Shown here: piece after piece, positions 18,998-27,637 of the stretch | Layout: every line of letters begins with the position of its first letter | How positions within the stretch are numbered: the first letter of the stretch is position 1 | DNA from: Aquisalinus luteolus | GTDB lineage: Bacteria > Pseudomonadota > Alphaproteobacteria > Caulobacterales > Parvularculaceae | Assembly: GCF_009712425.2 (NCBI RefSeq) | Contig: NZ_VCJR02000003.1 | Location: 248,001-312,000 of the forward strand | DNA length: 64,000 bases | Direction: 5' to 3' | Made by a program: the position numbers and the translations under genes | The notes under the pieces: generated by a model | Databases searched by the model: none | The model's input: the letters and a program-made list of their open reading frames with translations, nothing else | Told to the model about the DNA's origin: nothing

Positions 18998-20242
18998 ATG
19001 GTCGATATATCGGACAGTACCGATATCGAGGAGGGGGAGCGCAAGCTTAGCGGCACCGGCCTTGCCGGGACCAATCTGGAGCGCGCTGGCGGTTATAACC
19101 AGCGCGTCACCCTGCAGGCAATCCGTATAAACGGGTCGGTCACACGCTCTGAACTGGTCGAGCTGACGGGGCTGACCGCCCCGGCTATTGCCAATATCAC
19201 GCGGCGCCTGCTCGATGCAGGCCTTGTCGAGAACATTGGCAGGGTGCAGGGTGCCCGCGGCCAGCCGGCAATGCGCTTTGCTATCAACCCGGATGGGCGC
19301 TTCGCCATCGGGCTCAATATTGACCGCGATTATGTCACCATGGTGGCTGTTGATTTTCACGGACGCATAAAGGCACGCGCGACCACCAACCGGAAATTCG
19401 CGATGCCTGACGAGGTGGCTGACTTCTTCAGGGAGAACCTCGAGCTCTTTTTCACTCGAGACGGCATCCCCCGCAGCAAGGTCATGGGCGTGGGTATCGC
19501 CGTGCCGGATGATCTCGGTACGGTCGAATCGAATGATCGCCCGGCGGCCTATGAAGCCTGGGCCGGGTTCGATCTTCAGAACATGATCCAGTCGATTGCC
19601 GATTACCCCGTCTTCATTGAAAACGATGCTGCCGCTGCCGCCATAGGCGAGCTGCAGTTCGGGCATGGACTGCATTCATCGAATTTTCTCTATCTTCTTG
19701 TCACCTCCGGCCTTGGCGCCGGGTTGGTGGTCGAGGGCAGTTATTTCCGCGGTGCCCATGGACGAAGCGGGGAGCTGGGCTTCCTGCCCGTGTCCTCGCC
19801 CCTGACCAAGGCAAAGACCCTGTCAGAGGTTGTTTCCGTCGCTGGTCTTAAGCGCCATATGCGGGGCAGGGGGTATGCGCTTTCCAGTCTTGCCGAAGTG
19901 GAAGGACTGGAAGGCGAGGCTCGGGCCGCGTGCGATGAGTGGCTAGCCCTTTCAGTCGAAGCACTGACAGGACCGATCCTTGCAACCATTTATCTCATGG
20001 ATCCGGATGCGGTCTATATCGGCGGCCGCCTGCCGCATTCCCTCGTCGATAAAATGGCCGGCATGCTGAACGAGGCAATCGCCGAGACAGGCGTCAAGAT
20101 CGCAGCACCTTTCCGCGTCGCCAGCGCCGCCCTGTCCGCCGATGCCCCGGCCGTTGGCGCGGCAATCATGCCGTTCTTCGACATGCTCTTGCCTAATCGC
20201 GCCTCCCTGATGAAGACGGTCGCGGCTGACCAGGTCATCTGA
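18998..20242 (+). CDS. ROK-family transcriptional regulator, 414 aa
   Basis: Probable sugar-responsive repressor of the mannan cluster. Residues 30-95 form a winged helix-turn-helix (SVTRSELVELTGLTAPAIAN), followed by the ROK fold with IGLNIDRDYVTMVAVDF, the ATP-like loop IENDAAAAAIGE and the glycine-rich stretch SGLGAGLVVEGSYFRGAHGR. The usual ROK zinc-site cysteines are not apparent after this. The ribosome site before ATG18998 is weak. It lies 75 bases after the GH5 gene on the same strand. Confidence 0.88.
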   Translation: MVDISDSTDIEEGERKLSGTGLAGTNLERAGGYNQRVTLQAIRINGSVTRSELVELTGLTAPAIANITRRLLDAGLVENIGRVQGARGQPAMRFAINPDGRFAIGLNIDRDYVTMVAVDFHGRIKARATTNRKFAMPDEVADFFRENLELFFTRDGIPRSKVMGVGIAVPDDLGTVESNDRPAAYEAWAGFDLQNMIQSIADYPVFIENDAAAAAIGELQFGHGLHSSNFLYLLVTSGLGAGLVVEGSYFRGAHGRSGELGFLPVSSPLTKAKTLSEVVSVAGLKRHMRGRGYALSSLAEVEGLEGEARAACDEWLALSVEALTGPILATIYLMDPDAVYIGGRLPHSLVDKMAGMLNEAIAETGVKIAAPFRVASAALSADAPAVGAAIMPFFDMLLPNRASLMKTVAADQVI

Positions 20243-20282
20243 AGGTCTTTACACGGATGCCTGAGGATGGGATGCAGGGCGC

Positions 20283-20813
20283 ATGCCCAGATTATTCGTC
20301 GCCTTCGGCCTGCCGCAACTCCTGCGAGACAGCCTCGCCCTGACCCGGGGCGGGCTGGAAAATGCCCGCTGGATCGATCCGTCCGATTATCATGTCACTT
20401 TGCGGTTTATCGGCGATGTCGACAATGCCCGGGCAGACAGGCTGGCAGAGGCGCTGGAAATGGTAGAGGCGGAGAGCTTCACTGCCCGTACGGAAAGTTA
20501 CGGCTGTTTTGGCGGCGACAAGCCGCGGATCGTGCATCTCGGCCTTCACGCTGATCCGGAATTGGTCGTCCTGCAGCAAAAAGTGGAATTCGCCTGCCGC
20601 GCCGCCGGGTTCGAGCCGGAAGGGCGCAAGTTCACACCGCACATCACCATTGCCAGGATGCGCAGGAAAGGACCTGAAGACATCGCTCATTGGTTATCCT
20701 CGCGGATGCCGCCAATCCCCCAAACCTTCCGTGTGGAGAATTTCAGTCTCTATGTGGCGAGAACAGGCGGCGGCGGGCCTTATCACCCCATTGTCGAATA
20801 TCCGCTGGATTGA
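20283..20813 (+). CDS. thpR: RNA 2',3'-cyclic phosphodiesterase (2H family), 176 aa
   Basis: Opens 2',3'-cyclic phosphates at RNA ends. The two catalytic HxTx motifs are present at the expected distance: His37 in YHVTLRF and His120 in PHITIAR. Length and the start MPRLFVAFGLP match ThpR. It converges with the phosphatase gene, with only 6 bases between the stops. Confidence 0.9.
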   Translation: MPRLFVAFGLPQLLRDSLALTRGGLENARWIDPSDYHVTLRFIGDVDNARADRLAEALEMVEAESFTARTESYGCFGGDKPRIVHLGLHADPELVVLQQKVEFACRAAGFEPEGRKFTPHITIARMRRKGPEDIAHWLSSRMPPIPQTFRVENFSLYVARTGGGGPYHPIVEYPLD

Positions 20814-20819
20814 GCCCGC

Positions 20820-21782
20820 TTATTCGGTGCCCAGATAAGCCTTGGGAACCGGCAAGCCATCATGTTCCTGCTGCCAGACGAGGGAGGTGATCTTCCAGCC
20901 ATTGGCGTCGCGGACAAGCTGGAAAGAGTTGATTCCACGCATGAAGGGTTCGGCATCATCGGCAGATCGCACGGCCTCATAGGAAGAGAAAACCTGCGCG
21001 ATACCGCCATACTGATGGACGGTGCGGCCGACCTCCTTTTCGAAGAAACCGTTCTCTTCCAGCCAGGGTCCGCTGCGCTCGATATACTCCTGCGGCATCA
21101 GGACACGTGGGGACTGATCGGGCAGGTGCAGCGCCATCATCTGCGCACCATCGGCGAAAAGAGAGCGAAAACAGGCCCAGTCGCGCTTTTCGCCCGCCGG
21201 ACCGGAGATGACAGCATAAGTCTGGACGATGAGGCTTTCGATCGTCGCACCTGCCTCAGGACATCCGGCCATGGCCAGAGGTGCGCCGCCAGCCTCATAC
21301 AGCTCTGTTTCACCATTCGCGACCCGGTACAGGCGGTCATGCTCGTCATGGGCGATCGGCTCGCCTGCTTCGCCGCCCAGCAGGCGGACGAGTTCAGGGG
21401 TCGTATTGCTGTGGCCGACGACCAGAACAGGACCGGTGGTCATCTTCAAGGCTTCGGCGAAGGCGGGCAGGGCGAAGGGATCGTAGGGACTGACATCAAG
21501 ATCAAGACGATTGGCGAGAGGCTCTGCGGTCTGGCGTGCGCGTATCGTGTCGGTCACATAAATTGTCCTGATCGGCAGGCCCGCTAGCTGGTTCGCGACC
21601 CGCTCGGCCCGGGCCTTGCCCTTTGCCGTCAGCGCAGGGTCATTGCCGTCACCCGCCTCGGCATGGCGAAGGAGCAGGATCGTGTCGGCACCAACCGGAA
21701 CCGGCTGCGCCCCAACCGTGATCAGGGCTGACAGGAAGAATGCCGTCAGAACTGAAAAAACTGACTTGATGAGATCGACCAT
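20820..21782 (-). CDS. Secreted histidine phosphatase fused to an NTF2/SnoaL-like domain, 320 aa
   Basis: N-terminal signal or anchor (residues 5-25), then a SixA/phosphoglycerate-mutase-like domain with Arg39-His40 in LLLRHAEAG, the SDTIRAR-like segment VTDTIRARQTAEPL and the second histidine in VVGHSNTTPELV. From about residue 180 a separate alpha+beta domain follows (SLIVQTYAVISGPAGEKRDW to SLVWQQEHDG) that reads as an NTF2-like fold. The two domains occur separately in most proteins. The substrate is unknown; the location is probably periplasmic. Confidence 0.8.
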   Translation of the reverse strand: MVDLIKSVFSVLTAFFLSALITVGAQPVPVGADTILLLRHAEAGDGNDPALTAKGKARAERVANQLAGLPIRTIYVTDTIRARQTAEPLANRLDLDVSPYDPFALPAFAEALKMTTGPVLVVGHSNTTPELVRLLGGEAGEPIAHDEHDRLYRVANGETELYEAGGAPLAMAGCPEAGATIESLIVQTYAVISGPAGEKRDWACFRSLFADGAQMMALHLPDQSPRVLMPQEYIERSGPWLEENGFFEKEVGRTVHQYGGIAQVFSSYEAVRSADDAEPFMRGINSFQLVRDANGWKITSLVWQQEHDGLPVPKAYLGTE

Positions 21783-21867
21783 TTTTTCCTCCTCACCCTT
21801 GGCCCCAGTAAAGCATACCGCATTGCTGGAATGGAAGGAAATCGCGTCGAATGTATGATGATGAGAA

Positions 21868-21941
21868 TGGAGGCCACGGCCGGAATCGAACCGGCGTACA
21901 CGGCTTTGCAGGCCGCTGCGTCACCACTCCGCCACGTGGCC
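21868..21941 (-). tRNA. tRNA-Cys (anticodon GCA)
   Basis: On the minus strand a 74-base cloverleaf with acceptor GGCCACG/CGTGGCC, discriminator T, CCA encoded, anticodon loop around CTGCAAA (GCA) and T arm CCGGTTCGATTCCGG. Confidence 0.96.
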
Positions 21942-22130
21942 GTCCCGTGAAATGGTGAAAGCGTGTCATAGCCCCGGGGAGCGGATCAGTAAAGCGCCAA
22001 TAGGCGCGCAGGCGCAAATTTGTCTCGGGAGGAAGGCGTTGCCTCAGCCGCCAGACAGGGCTAAGAGCTACACGTTGATCAAACACAGCAGAAGGCCTGT
22101 GAGAGGCCTGAAAGACCCAAGAGAGACAAC

Positions 22131-22787
22131 ATGGATTTTGCAGCCGCGCGCAAGCACATGGTGGACAGTCAGGTCCGTCCGAACGACGTGACCGATATCG
22201 AACTGCAGCTGGCGATGGAATCGCTGCCGCGCGAAAAATTCGTGCCGTCCAACCGCAAGTCTCTTGCCTACGCCGAGCTGGGTATCGAGCTCTTTGCAGG
22301 CCGTTGGCTGCTACAGGCCCGTGATTTCTCCAAGCTCGTTCATGCCGCCGGCATCCGAAAAGGCGATCTCGTCCTCGATGTCGGTTGTGGCTATGGTTAT
22401 TCCTCTGCCGTCATCGCCCGCCTTGCCGGCATGGTGGTGGCCCTTGAAGAAGACGAAAGCGTTGCCGCCGACGCAGAAAAGCGAATCGCAGCCCTCGGCA
22501 TCGACAACGCAGTGACCGTAAACGGACCGTTGACCGACGGCATGACCAATCAGGGCCCCTATGACGTGATCACCATCGCCAATGGCGGCATCGCCGAGCG
22601 GCCGGTCAAACTGCTTGAGCAGTTGAAACCGGGCGGGCGTCTCGTCGCAATCTGGGTCAATGGCGGCATCGGTCGAGCCACGGTCTATACGAAGTCTTCT
22701 GCGGCAATCGGTGACCGTTTCGTTTTCGAAGCGCAGCCGCCGGGCATCATCCAGGGCTTCAAACCTGCACCCGCCTTCACCTTTTGA
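22131..22787 (+). CDS. pcm: Protein-L-isoaspartate O-methyltransferase family protein, 218 aa
   Basis: S-adenosylmethionine-dependent methyltransferase that repairs isoaspartyl residues. The SAM motif VLDVGCGYGYSSAVIA and the start ARKHMVDSQVRPNDVTD are those of the short alphaproteobacterial Pcm-like proteins, which in many genomes sit near tolC or other envelope genes and may not all have repair activity. The start is ATG22131. Confidence 0.85.
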   Translation: MDFAAARKHMVDSQVRPNDVTDIELQLAMESLPREKFVPSNRKSLAYAELGIELFAGRWLLQARDFSKLVHAAGIRKGDLVLDVGCGYGYSSAVIARLAGMVVALEEDESVAADAEKRIAALGIDNAVTVNGPLTDGMTNQGPYDVITIANGGIAERPVKLLEQLKPGGRLVAIWVNGGIGRATVYTKSSAAIGDRFVFEAQPPGIIQGFKPAPAFTF

Positions 22788-22903
22788 CACCACACAGATT
22801 GTGGCTCTCCTGCTGACATTGACAAGATGTTGAAAAATGGGGGTTGATAGGCATCGCGAAGCACCGGAATAGTTAACCATAGATTAACGCAGGAACCGAG
22901 TGT

Positions 22904-23590
22904 ATGGCGAACCCTCAAGCAGAACCGAGCATGGACGATATCCTTGCGTCGATACGGCGTATCATTGCCGAGGAAGACGATCCTGCGCCGAAGGCGAAGA
23001 GCATTCGCAAAACGCCCGAACAGGTGACGGCCAGGGTGTCTGAACCGGTCGAGGAATCCGCCCCCGAGGAAATCGAGGAAGAGTTGCAGGAAGAGGCCGT
23101 CGCTGCCGCACCTGCCTTCGATGAAGACGACGATTCGGACTTCGACATTTCCGATGATGATGCCGACGATGAAGTAGAAGCGTCTGCAGAGGCGGAAGAA
23201 GTGCCGGAATATGCCGGCGCTGAAGATGACGATCTCGATTTCGATGTGTTCGACGACGACATTACCGCTGAGGCCGCCAGTGCCGACGCGACAGTCGAAG
23301 AACAGGATGTCGAGAATGCCGCGCCGCAATCAATCGCCGAATCAATCGGTTCCCTTACAGAAAGAGTTGAACAGACCATGTTGAGCAAAGCTTCCGCCGG
23401 TGCCGCAGCCAGCGCCTTCAAGCACCTGGAACAGAATGTCCGCGTCGCCAACAGCAATTCGGCCACGCTGGAGGATATCATCGAGAAGATGCTGGAACCG
23501 ATGTTGCAGCAATGGCTCGACAACAATCTGCCGCGCATCGTCGAGGAAAAGGTCGAGGAAGAAGTGCGCAGGCTTGCCCGCCGCCACTAA
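22904..23590 (+). CDS. popZ: PopZ-like polar organising protein (DUF2497), 228 aa
   Basis: Forms polar scaffolds that hold the chromosome origin region through ParB. The three-part layout is clear: N-terminal helix SMDDILASIRRIIAEEDD, a long acidic Asp/Glu-rich disordered region (about residues 45-135), and C-terminal helices TLEDIIEKMLEPMLQQWLDN and NLPRIVEEKVEEEVRRLARR for oligomerisation. The family is confined to alphaproteobacteria, which supports the organism call. A strong terminator follows. Confidence 0.92.
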   Translation: MANPQAEPSMDDILASIRRIIAEEDDPAPKAKSIRKTPEQVTARVSEPVEESAPEEIEEELQEEAVAAAPAFDEDDDSDFDISDDDADDEVEASAEAEEVPEYAGAEDDDLDFDVFDDDITAEAASADATVEEQDVENAAPQSIAESIGSLTERVEQTMLSKASAGAAASAFKHLEQNVRVANSNSATLEDIIEKMLEPMLQQWLDNNLPRIVEEKVEEEVRRLARRH

Positions 23591-23621
23591 CCAGGCTTCA
23601 GGAAGTTTACAGCAAGCGTTT

Positions 23622-23649
23622 ACGGCTGCCTCAGGGCAGCCGTTTTTTT
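23622..23649 (+). terminator. Intrinsic terminator of popZ
   Basis: Stem ACGGCTGCC (23622-23630) with GGCAGCCGT (23635-23643), 4-base loop, then seven T ending at 23649. Confidence 0.9.
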
Positions 23650-23663
23650 GCATACGACCCAAT

Positions 23664-23695
23664 AAAAAAACCGCTTCCCGAGGGAAGCGGTTTTT
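23664..23695. terminator. Bidirectional terminator, mainly for the M13 peptidase gene
   Basis: Stem CCGCTTCCC (23671-23679) with GGGAAGCGG (23682-23690), flanked by seven A on the left and five T on the right, so it ends transcription of the minus-strand peptidase gene and backs up the popZ terminator. Confidence 0.9.
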
Positions 23696-23718
23696 CGTTA
23701 CTCAGGTACCTGTATGGC

Positions 23719-25818
23719 CTACCAGATACGCACTCGCGCATCAGGGGCCAGATACAGCTCGTCATCTTCGCTGACCTCGAACGCATCATACCATGCATCC
23801 ATGTTGCGCACGACACCGTTCGTTCTGTACTCGGACGGAGAGTGCGGATCCGTCGTCAGGCGGTTCTTCAACTCTTCCTCGCGATATTTGCGTTTCCAGA
23901 CCTGGGCCCAGGCCATGAAGAAACGCTGGTCGCCGGTATAGCCTTCCAGCACCGGTGCTTCCTCGCCATCGAGCGACAGTTTGTAGGCGTCATAGGCCAT
24001 GGTCAGGCCGCCGAGATCGCCGATATTCTCGCCCATGGTCAGGCCGGGATCGACAAAGAAGCCCTCTACCGGAGAATAGGTCTCGTACTGGGCGCCGAGC
24101 GCATCGGTCTTCTCTTCGAAAGCCTCTGCGTCTTCCTCTGTCCACCAGTCGCGCAACAGGCCCGTGCCATCGGACTTGCGACCCTGGTCGTCGAAGCCAT
24201 GGCCGATCTCGTGGCCGATCACAGCACCGATGCCACCATAGTTGACAGCATCGTCCGCTTCCGGATCAAAGAACGGTGCCTGCAGGATTGCTGCCGGGAA
24301 CACGATCTCGTTCATTGGCGGGTTATAATAGGCATTGACCGTCTGCGGGTTCATGAACCATTCGGACCGATCGATCGGCTTGCCGAGCTTGGAGATCATG
24401 TCGTTCCAGGCCCAGACGCCGGCACGCTTCTGGTTGCCGAAGGCATCGCCCTCGATCACTTCAAGGCTGGAATAATCCGTCCATTCGTCCGGATAACCGA
24501 TCTTCGTATTGAAAGCTTCCAGCTTGGCGAAGGCTTCCTGCTTGGTCTCTTCCGTCATCCAGTCAAGGTTTTCCAGACGGATACGGAAGGCTTGCTTCAG
24601 GTTGGAAACGAGCTCTTCCATCTTGGCTTTGGACTCTGGCGGGAAGTGATCCTCGACATAGACCTGGCCGACTGCCTCGCCCAGCGTGCCATTGACGGCG
24701 GCAACGCCGCGTTTCCAGCGCTCGCGCTGTTCAGTCACGCCGCGCAGCTTGGTGCCGAAGAAGGCAAAATTAGCCTCATCGAATTCACTCGGCAGCACAT
24801 CGGCATTATCGGAGATGAGATGGACCTTCATGTAGTCCTTCCACACATCAACCGGTGTTTCGGCAAAGATTTCAGCTGACGCCTGGATCGCATCGTTTTC
24901 ACGCAGGACAAACTGCGTCTCGCCGCCAAGGCCGGCTTCGTTCAGCATGACAGCCCACGGGAAATCCGGCGCGTAGGTCTGCAGTTCATCGGCGGATACA
25001 AGATTATAGGTCAGGTCGCGCTGGCGGCGCTTGGCCGGTTCCCAGTGAACCATGGCCAGTTCTTCTTCCAGTTCGTACACGGCATCTGCACGCTCCTGCG
25101 CATTGTCCATGCCGGCCATGGTCATCAGATTGGCGAGATAGGCACGGTAGGCTTCGCGTTCCTCGGCAAAACCCTCATCGGTGTAATAGCCCTTGTTTGG
25201 CAGGCCGAGGCCAGACTGGGATACATAGGTGATGTAGCGGTCAGGCTGCTTGGAATCGACGTTGACGAAGGGCGAGAACGGAGTGCTGACGCCCAGTTCA
25301 GGGTCGCCGAACGCGCGCGCGACATCCTCGTAAGTCTCGAGAGTGTCAATCGCGGCCATGTCGTCGTCGAGAACCGACAGACCTTTTTCGTTGATCGTCT
25401 CCGTATCGAGATAGCTGGCGTAATAATCGCCGATCTTTTGCTCGACAGAACCCTGTGCCGCGTTCGAGGAAGCGGCTGTTTCGATGATGTTCTTCACGCG
25501 CTCTTCGGAGCGTTCGAACAGCACGGTGAAAGAGCCGTAATTGGAGAACTCTGCAGGGATCTCGAATTCATCGAGCCACTGGCCGTTCACATAGCGGAAG
25601 AAGTCATCACCCGGATCGATCTCGGTCTTCATGTCCGAAAGTTCGATACCGAATGTGCCGAGCTCCGGGCCTTCGCCCTGATCGACACCATAATCCTCAA
25701 CACCCTCAGCCTGATAGTCAGCCTGATTTTCGGGAGCGGTCGTCTGGTCGCTGGTGCCCTCATTGCCGCAGGCAACGAGAGCCAGCGCCGCAACGCCGCC
25801 TAACAGAAGTTTCTTCAT
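23719..25818 (-). CDS. M13-family zinc metallopeptidase lipoprotein (PepO-like), 699 aa
   Basis: Neprilysin-type endopeptidase for peptides in the periplasm or at the surface. The signal MKKLLLGGVAALALVACG ends in a lipobox Cys. The catalytic zinc motif HEIGHGFDDQGRKSDG is followed by GENIGDLGG, which gives the third ligand, and a C-terminal SPSEYRTNGVVRN segment binds substrate. I place the start at 25818, behind AAGGAG, rather than at an upstream in-frame codon at 25851. Its promoter faces that of the threonine dehydratase terminus. Confidence 0.9.
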   Translation of the reverse strand: MKKLLLGGVAALALVACGNEGTSDQTTAPENQADYQAEGVEDYGVDQGEGPELGTFGIELSDMKTEIDPGDDFFRYVNGQWLDEFEIPAEFSNYGSFTVLFERSEERVKNIIETAASSNAAQGSVEQKIGDYYASYLDTETINEKGLSVLDDDMAAIDTLETYEDVARAFGDPELGVSTPFSPFVNVDSKQPDRYITYVSQSGLGLPNKGYYTDEGFAEEREAYRAYLANLMTMAGMDNAQERADAVYELEEELAMVHWEPAKRRQRDLTYNLVSADELQTYAPDFPWAVMLNEAGLGGETQFVLRENDAIQASAEIFAETPVDVWKDYMKVHLISDNADVLPSEFDEANFAFFGTKLRGVTEQRERWKRGVAAVNGTLGEAVGQVYVEDHFPPESKAKMEELVSNLKQAFRIRLENLDWMTEETKQEAFAKLEAFNTKIGYPDEWTDYSSLEVIEGDAFGNQKRAGVWAWNDMISKLGKPIDRSEWFMNPQTVNAYYNPPMNEIVFPAAILQAPFFDPEADDAVNYGGIGAVIGHEIGHGFDDQGRKSDGTGLLRDWWTEEDAEAFEEKTDALGAQYETYSPVEGFFVDPGLTMGENIGDLGGLTMAYDAYKLSLDGEEAPVLEGYTGDQRFFMAWAQVWKRKYREEELKNRLTTDPHSPSEYRTNGVVRNMDAWYDAFEVSEDDELYLAPDARVRIW

Positions 25819-25907
25819 GCCATTACTCCTTAAAAAAAAATATCCGGCCATCCGCTGAAAGGGCGGATTGCCAACTAATTCGTGCGTTTATCACAAATGG
25901 TTCGCGA

Positions 25908-27191
25908 TTAATATGTGGCAATCTCGGTCGCCAGACCAGCCGCACGCAGGTTTTCGATGATCCTGTCGAGGTGAGGGCGGTCATTGGTCTCGACGGAAAT
26001 GTCGAGATAGGTCGCCTTCGCCGGCAGGTCATTGAAAATGCGGTGATAGGAAACGTCGATGACGTTGCCCCCCGCCGTCGCGATGATATCGGCAACCTTG
26101 GTCAGCTGGCCGGGCACGTCCAGCAGCTCGATGCGCAGGCGCGCCATACGTCCCTGGCGGGCGATATCGCGCATCAGTATGGAGGAGAGCAGGCGCGTAT
26201 CGATATTGCCGCCGCAGATGACGGTGCCGACCTTCTTGCCCACGAACATTTCCGGATTGGTCAGGATCGCGGCAAGACCGGCAGCGCCAGCCCCCTCGGC
26301 CAGTGTCTTCTGCACATTAAGATAGAGGCTGAGGGCACTTTCCAGCGCCCTTTCGTCGACCATGACGATATCATCGACCAGGTCGGCAATCAGCTTGCGT
26401 GTCAGCTTGCCCGGTTCGCGTACGGCAATGCCTTCAGCCAGCGTCATGCCGCCGATAGGATTATCCTGATCTTTCAGCAGGTTGAGCATGGAAGGGTATA
26501 GCTGTGCCTGAACACCGATTACCTTGATGTCCGGCCTGATCTGCCGCGCGGCAATGGCAATGCCGGAGAGCAGGCCGCCGCCACCTATCGGAACAACGAG
26601 GATGTCGAGATCCGGCACGGCCTCCAGCATTTCCACGCCGATCGTGCCTTGGCCGGCAACAACATAGGGGTCGTCGAATGGATGGACGAAGGTCAGTCCG
26701 TCCTCGTCGCACTTCTTGCGGGCGACGACATTCGCGGCGTCGTAATCGTCGCCGTCAAGGATCACATTGGCACCCAGCGCCTCGGTCTGCTGCACTTTCA
26801 CATAAGGGGTATGACGCGGCATCACGATGGTCGCATCGATCCCCAGCGTCGCCGCATTGCGGGCAACACCCTGGGCATGGTTGCCGGCGGAGGCGGCAAT
26901 GACCCCGCGCCTCTTCTCATCAGCTGTCAGGCTGAGCAGTTTTGCCAGTGCGCCGCGTTCCTTGAACGCACCTGTATATTGCAGGTTCTCGTATTTGACG
27001 AACAGCTCGCAGCCGGTCAGGGCGCTGAGCTTTTCCGACTTCATGCAGGGCGTAATCGCAATCGAGGCCCATGTCGGATCTTCCCGGTGGAGAATCGATT
27101 TCAGGTCACCGTCAGACAGGCCGGGTACGGCGCTGTCTTTCGAGGTTGAGGCCTCATGCGGCATGGCAGAACTGTTCATTTTTGCGCTCAT
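25908..27191 (-). CDS. ilvA: Threonine ammonia-lyase with C-terminal ACT domain, 427 aa
   Basis: PLP enzyme that deaminates threonine to 2-oxobutanoate. The PLP lysine is Lys77 in YTGAFKERGA, with phosphate loop VVPIGGGGLLSG and CGGNIDTRLL. One ACT domain from about residue 335 (RLRIELLDVPGQLTKVADII) suggests the TdcB/catabolic-length class with regulation, not the long two-ACT biosynthetic form. The first 30 residues are low complexity and the exact start is uncertain. Confidence 0.88.
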   Translation of the reverse strand: MSAKMNSSAMPHEASTSKDSAVPGLSDGDLKSILHREDPTWASIAITPCMKSEKLSALTGCELFVKYENLQYTGAFKERGALAKLLSLTADEKRRGVIAASAGNHAQGVARNAATLGIDATIVMPRHTPYVKVQQTEALGANVILDGDDYDAANVVARKKCDEDGLTFVHPFDDPYVVAGQGTIGVEMLEAVPDLDILVVPIGGGGLLSGIAIAARQIRPDIKVIGVQAQLYPSMLNLLKDQDNPIGGMTLAEGIAVREPGKLTRKLIADLVDDIVMVDERALESALSLYLNVQKTLAEGAGAAGLAAILTNPEMFVGKKVGTVICGGNIDTRLLSSILMRDIARQGRMARLRIELLDVPGQLTKVADIIATAGGNVIDVSYHRIFNDLPAKATYLDISVETNDRPHLDRIIENLRAAGLATEIATY

Positions 27192-27322
27192 GTTTATCCC
27201 TTTATCGCGCGTCAGCTACATTATCCATGGTAAAATTCCCCAAAATATTGCGCTTCGTCGAATTCTCATGAAATTTTCGTGACCTATTGTATTAGTATGC
27301 TGGCACGGCTATATCGCCAACC

Positions 27323-27637
27323 ATGACAGATCAAGACAAGCAAATCGCCATTGCCGAGCTTTGCGAGGCCATTCTCGAAATCCAGACGAAGGAAGAGGCC
27401 AATGCCTTCCTGCGCGACCTTTGCACGCCCGGCGAGCTGCTCGCGGTGTCGGAGCGCTGGCGTATCGCCCGCCTGCTCGATGCCGGGGGCAAGTCCTATC
27501 GCGATATCGCGCGGGAGACCCATGCCAGCACCACCACCGTTGCCCGCGTCGCCCGTTTCCTCAGGGATGAACCATGGCGCGGCTATCGCACCATTCTCGA
27601 CCGTATGAAAAAGACATCAGGACAAAACGATGAGTAG
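27323..27637 (+). CDS. YerC/YecD family TrpR-like regulator, 104 aa
   Basis: Small DNA-binding protein with a TrpR-type helix-turn-helix (GKSYRDIARETHASTTTVAR, residues about 56-75) after the family segment LRDLCTPGELLAVSERWRIA. It overlaps hisG by 8 bases, an arrangement that suggests control of histidine biosynthesis in cis, though the ligand is not known. Confidence 0.88.
   Translation: MTDQDKQIAIAELCEAILEIQTKEEANAFLRDLCTPGELLAVSERWRIARLLDAGGKSYRDIARETHASTTTVARVARFLRDEPWRGYRTILDRMKKTSGQNDE

Noticed and set aside
23512-24879. Plus-strand open frame of 455 codons crossing the popZ terminators into the M13 gene
   Set aside because: It runs through two strong terminators and a convincing minus-strand metallopeptidase with signal peptide and zinc motif.
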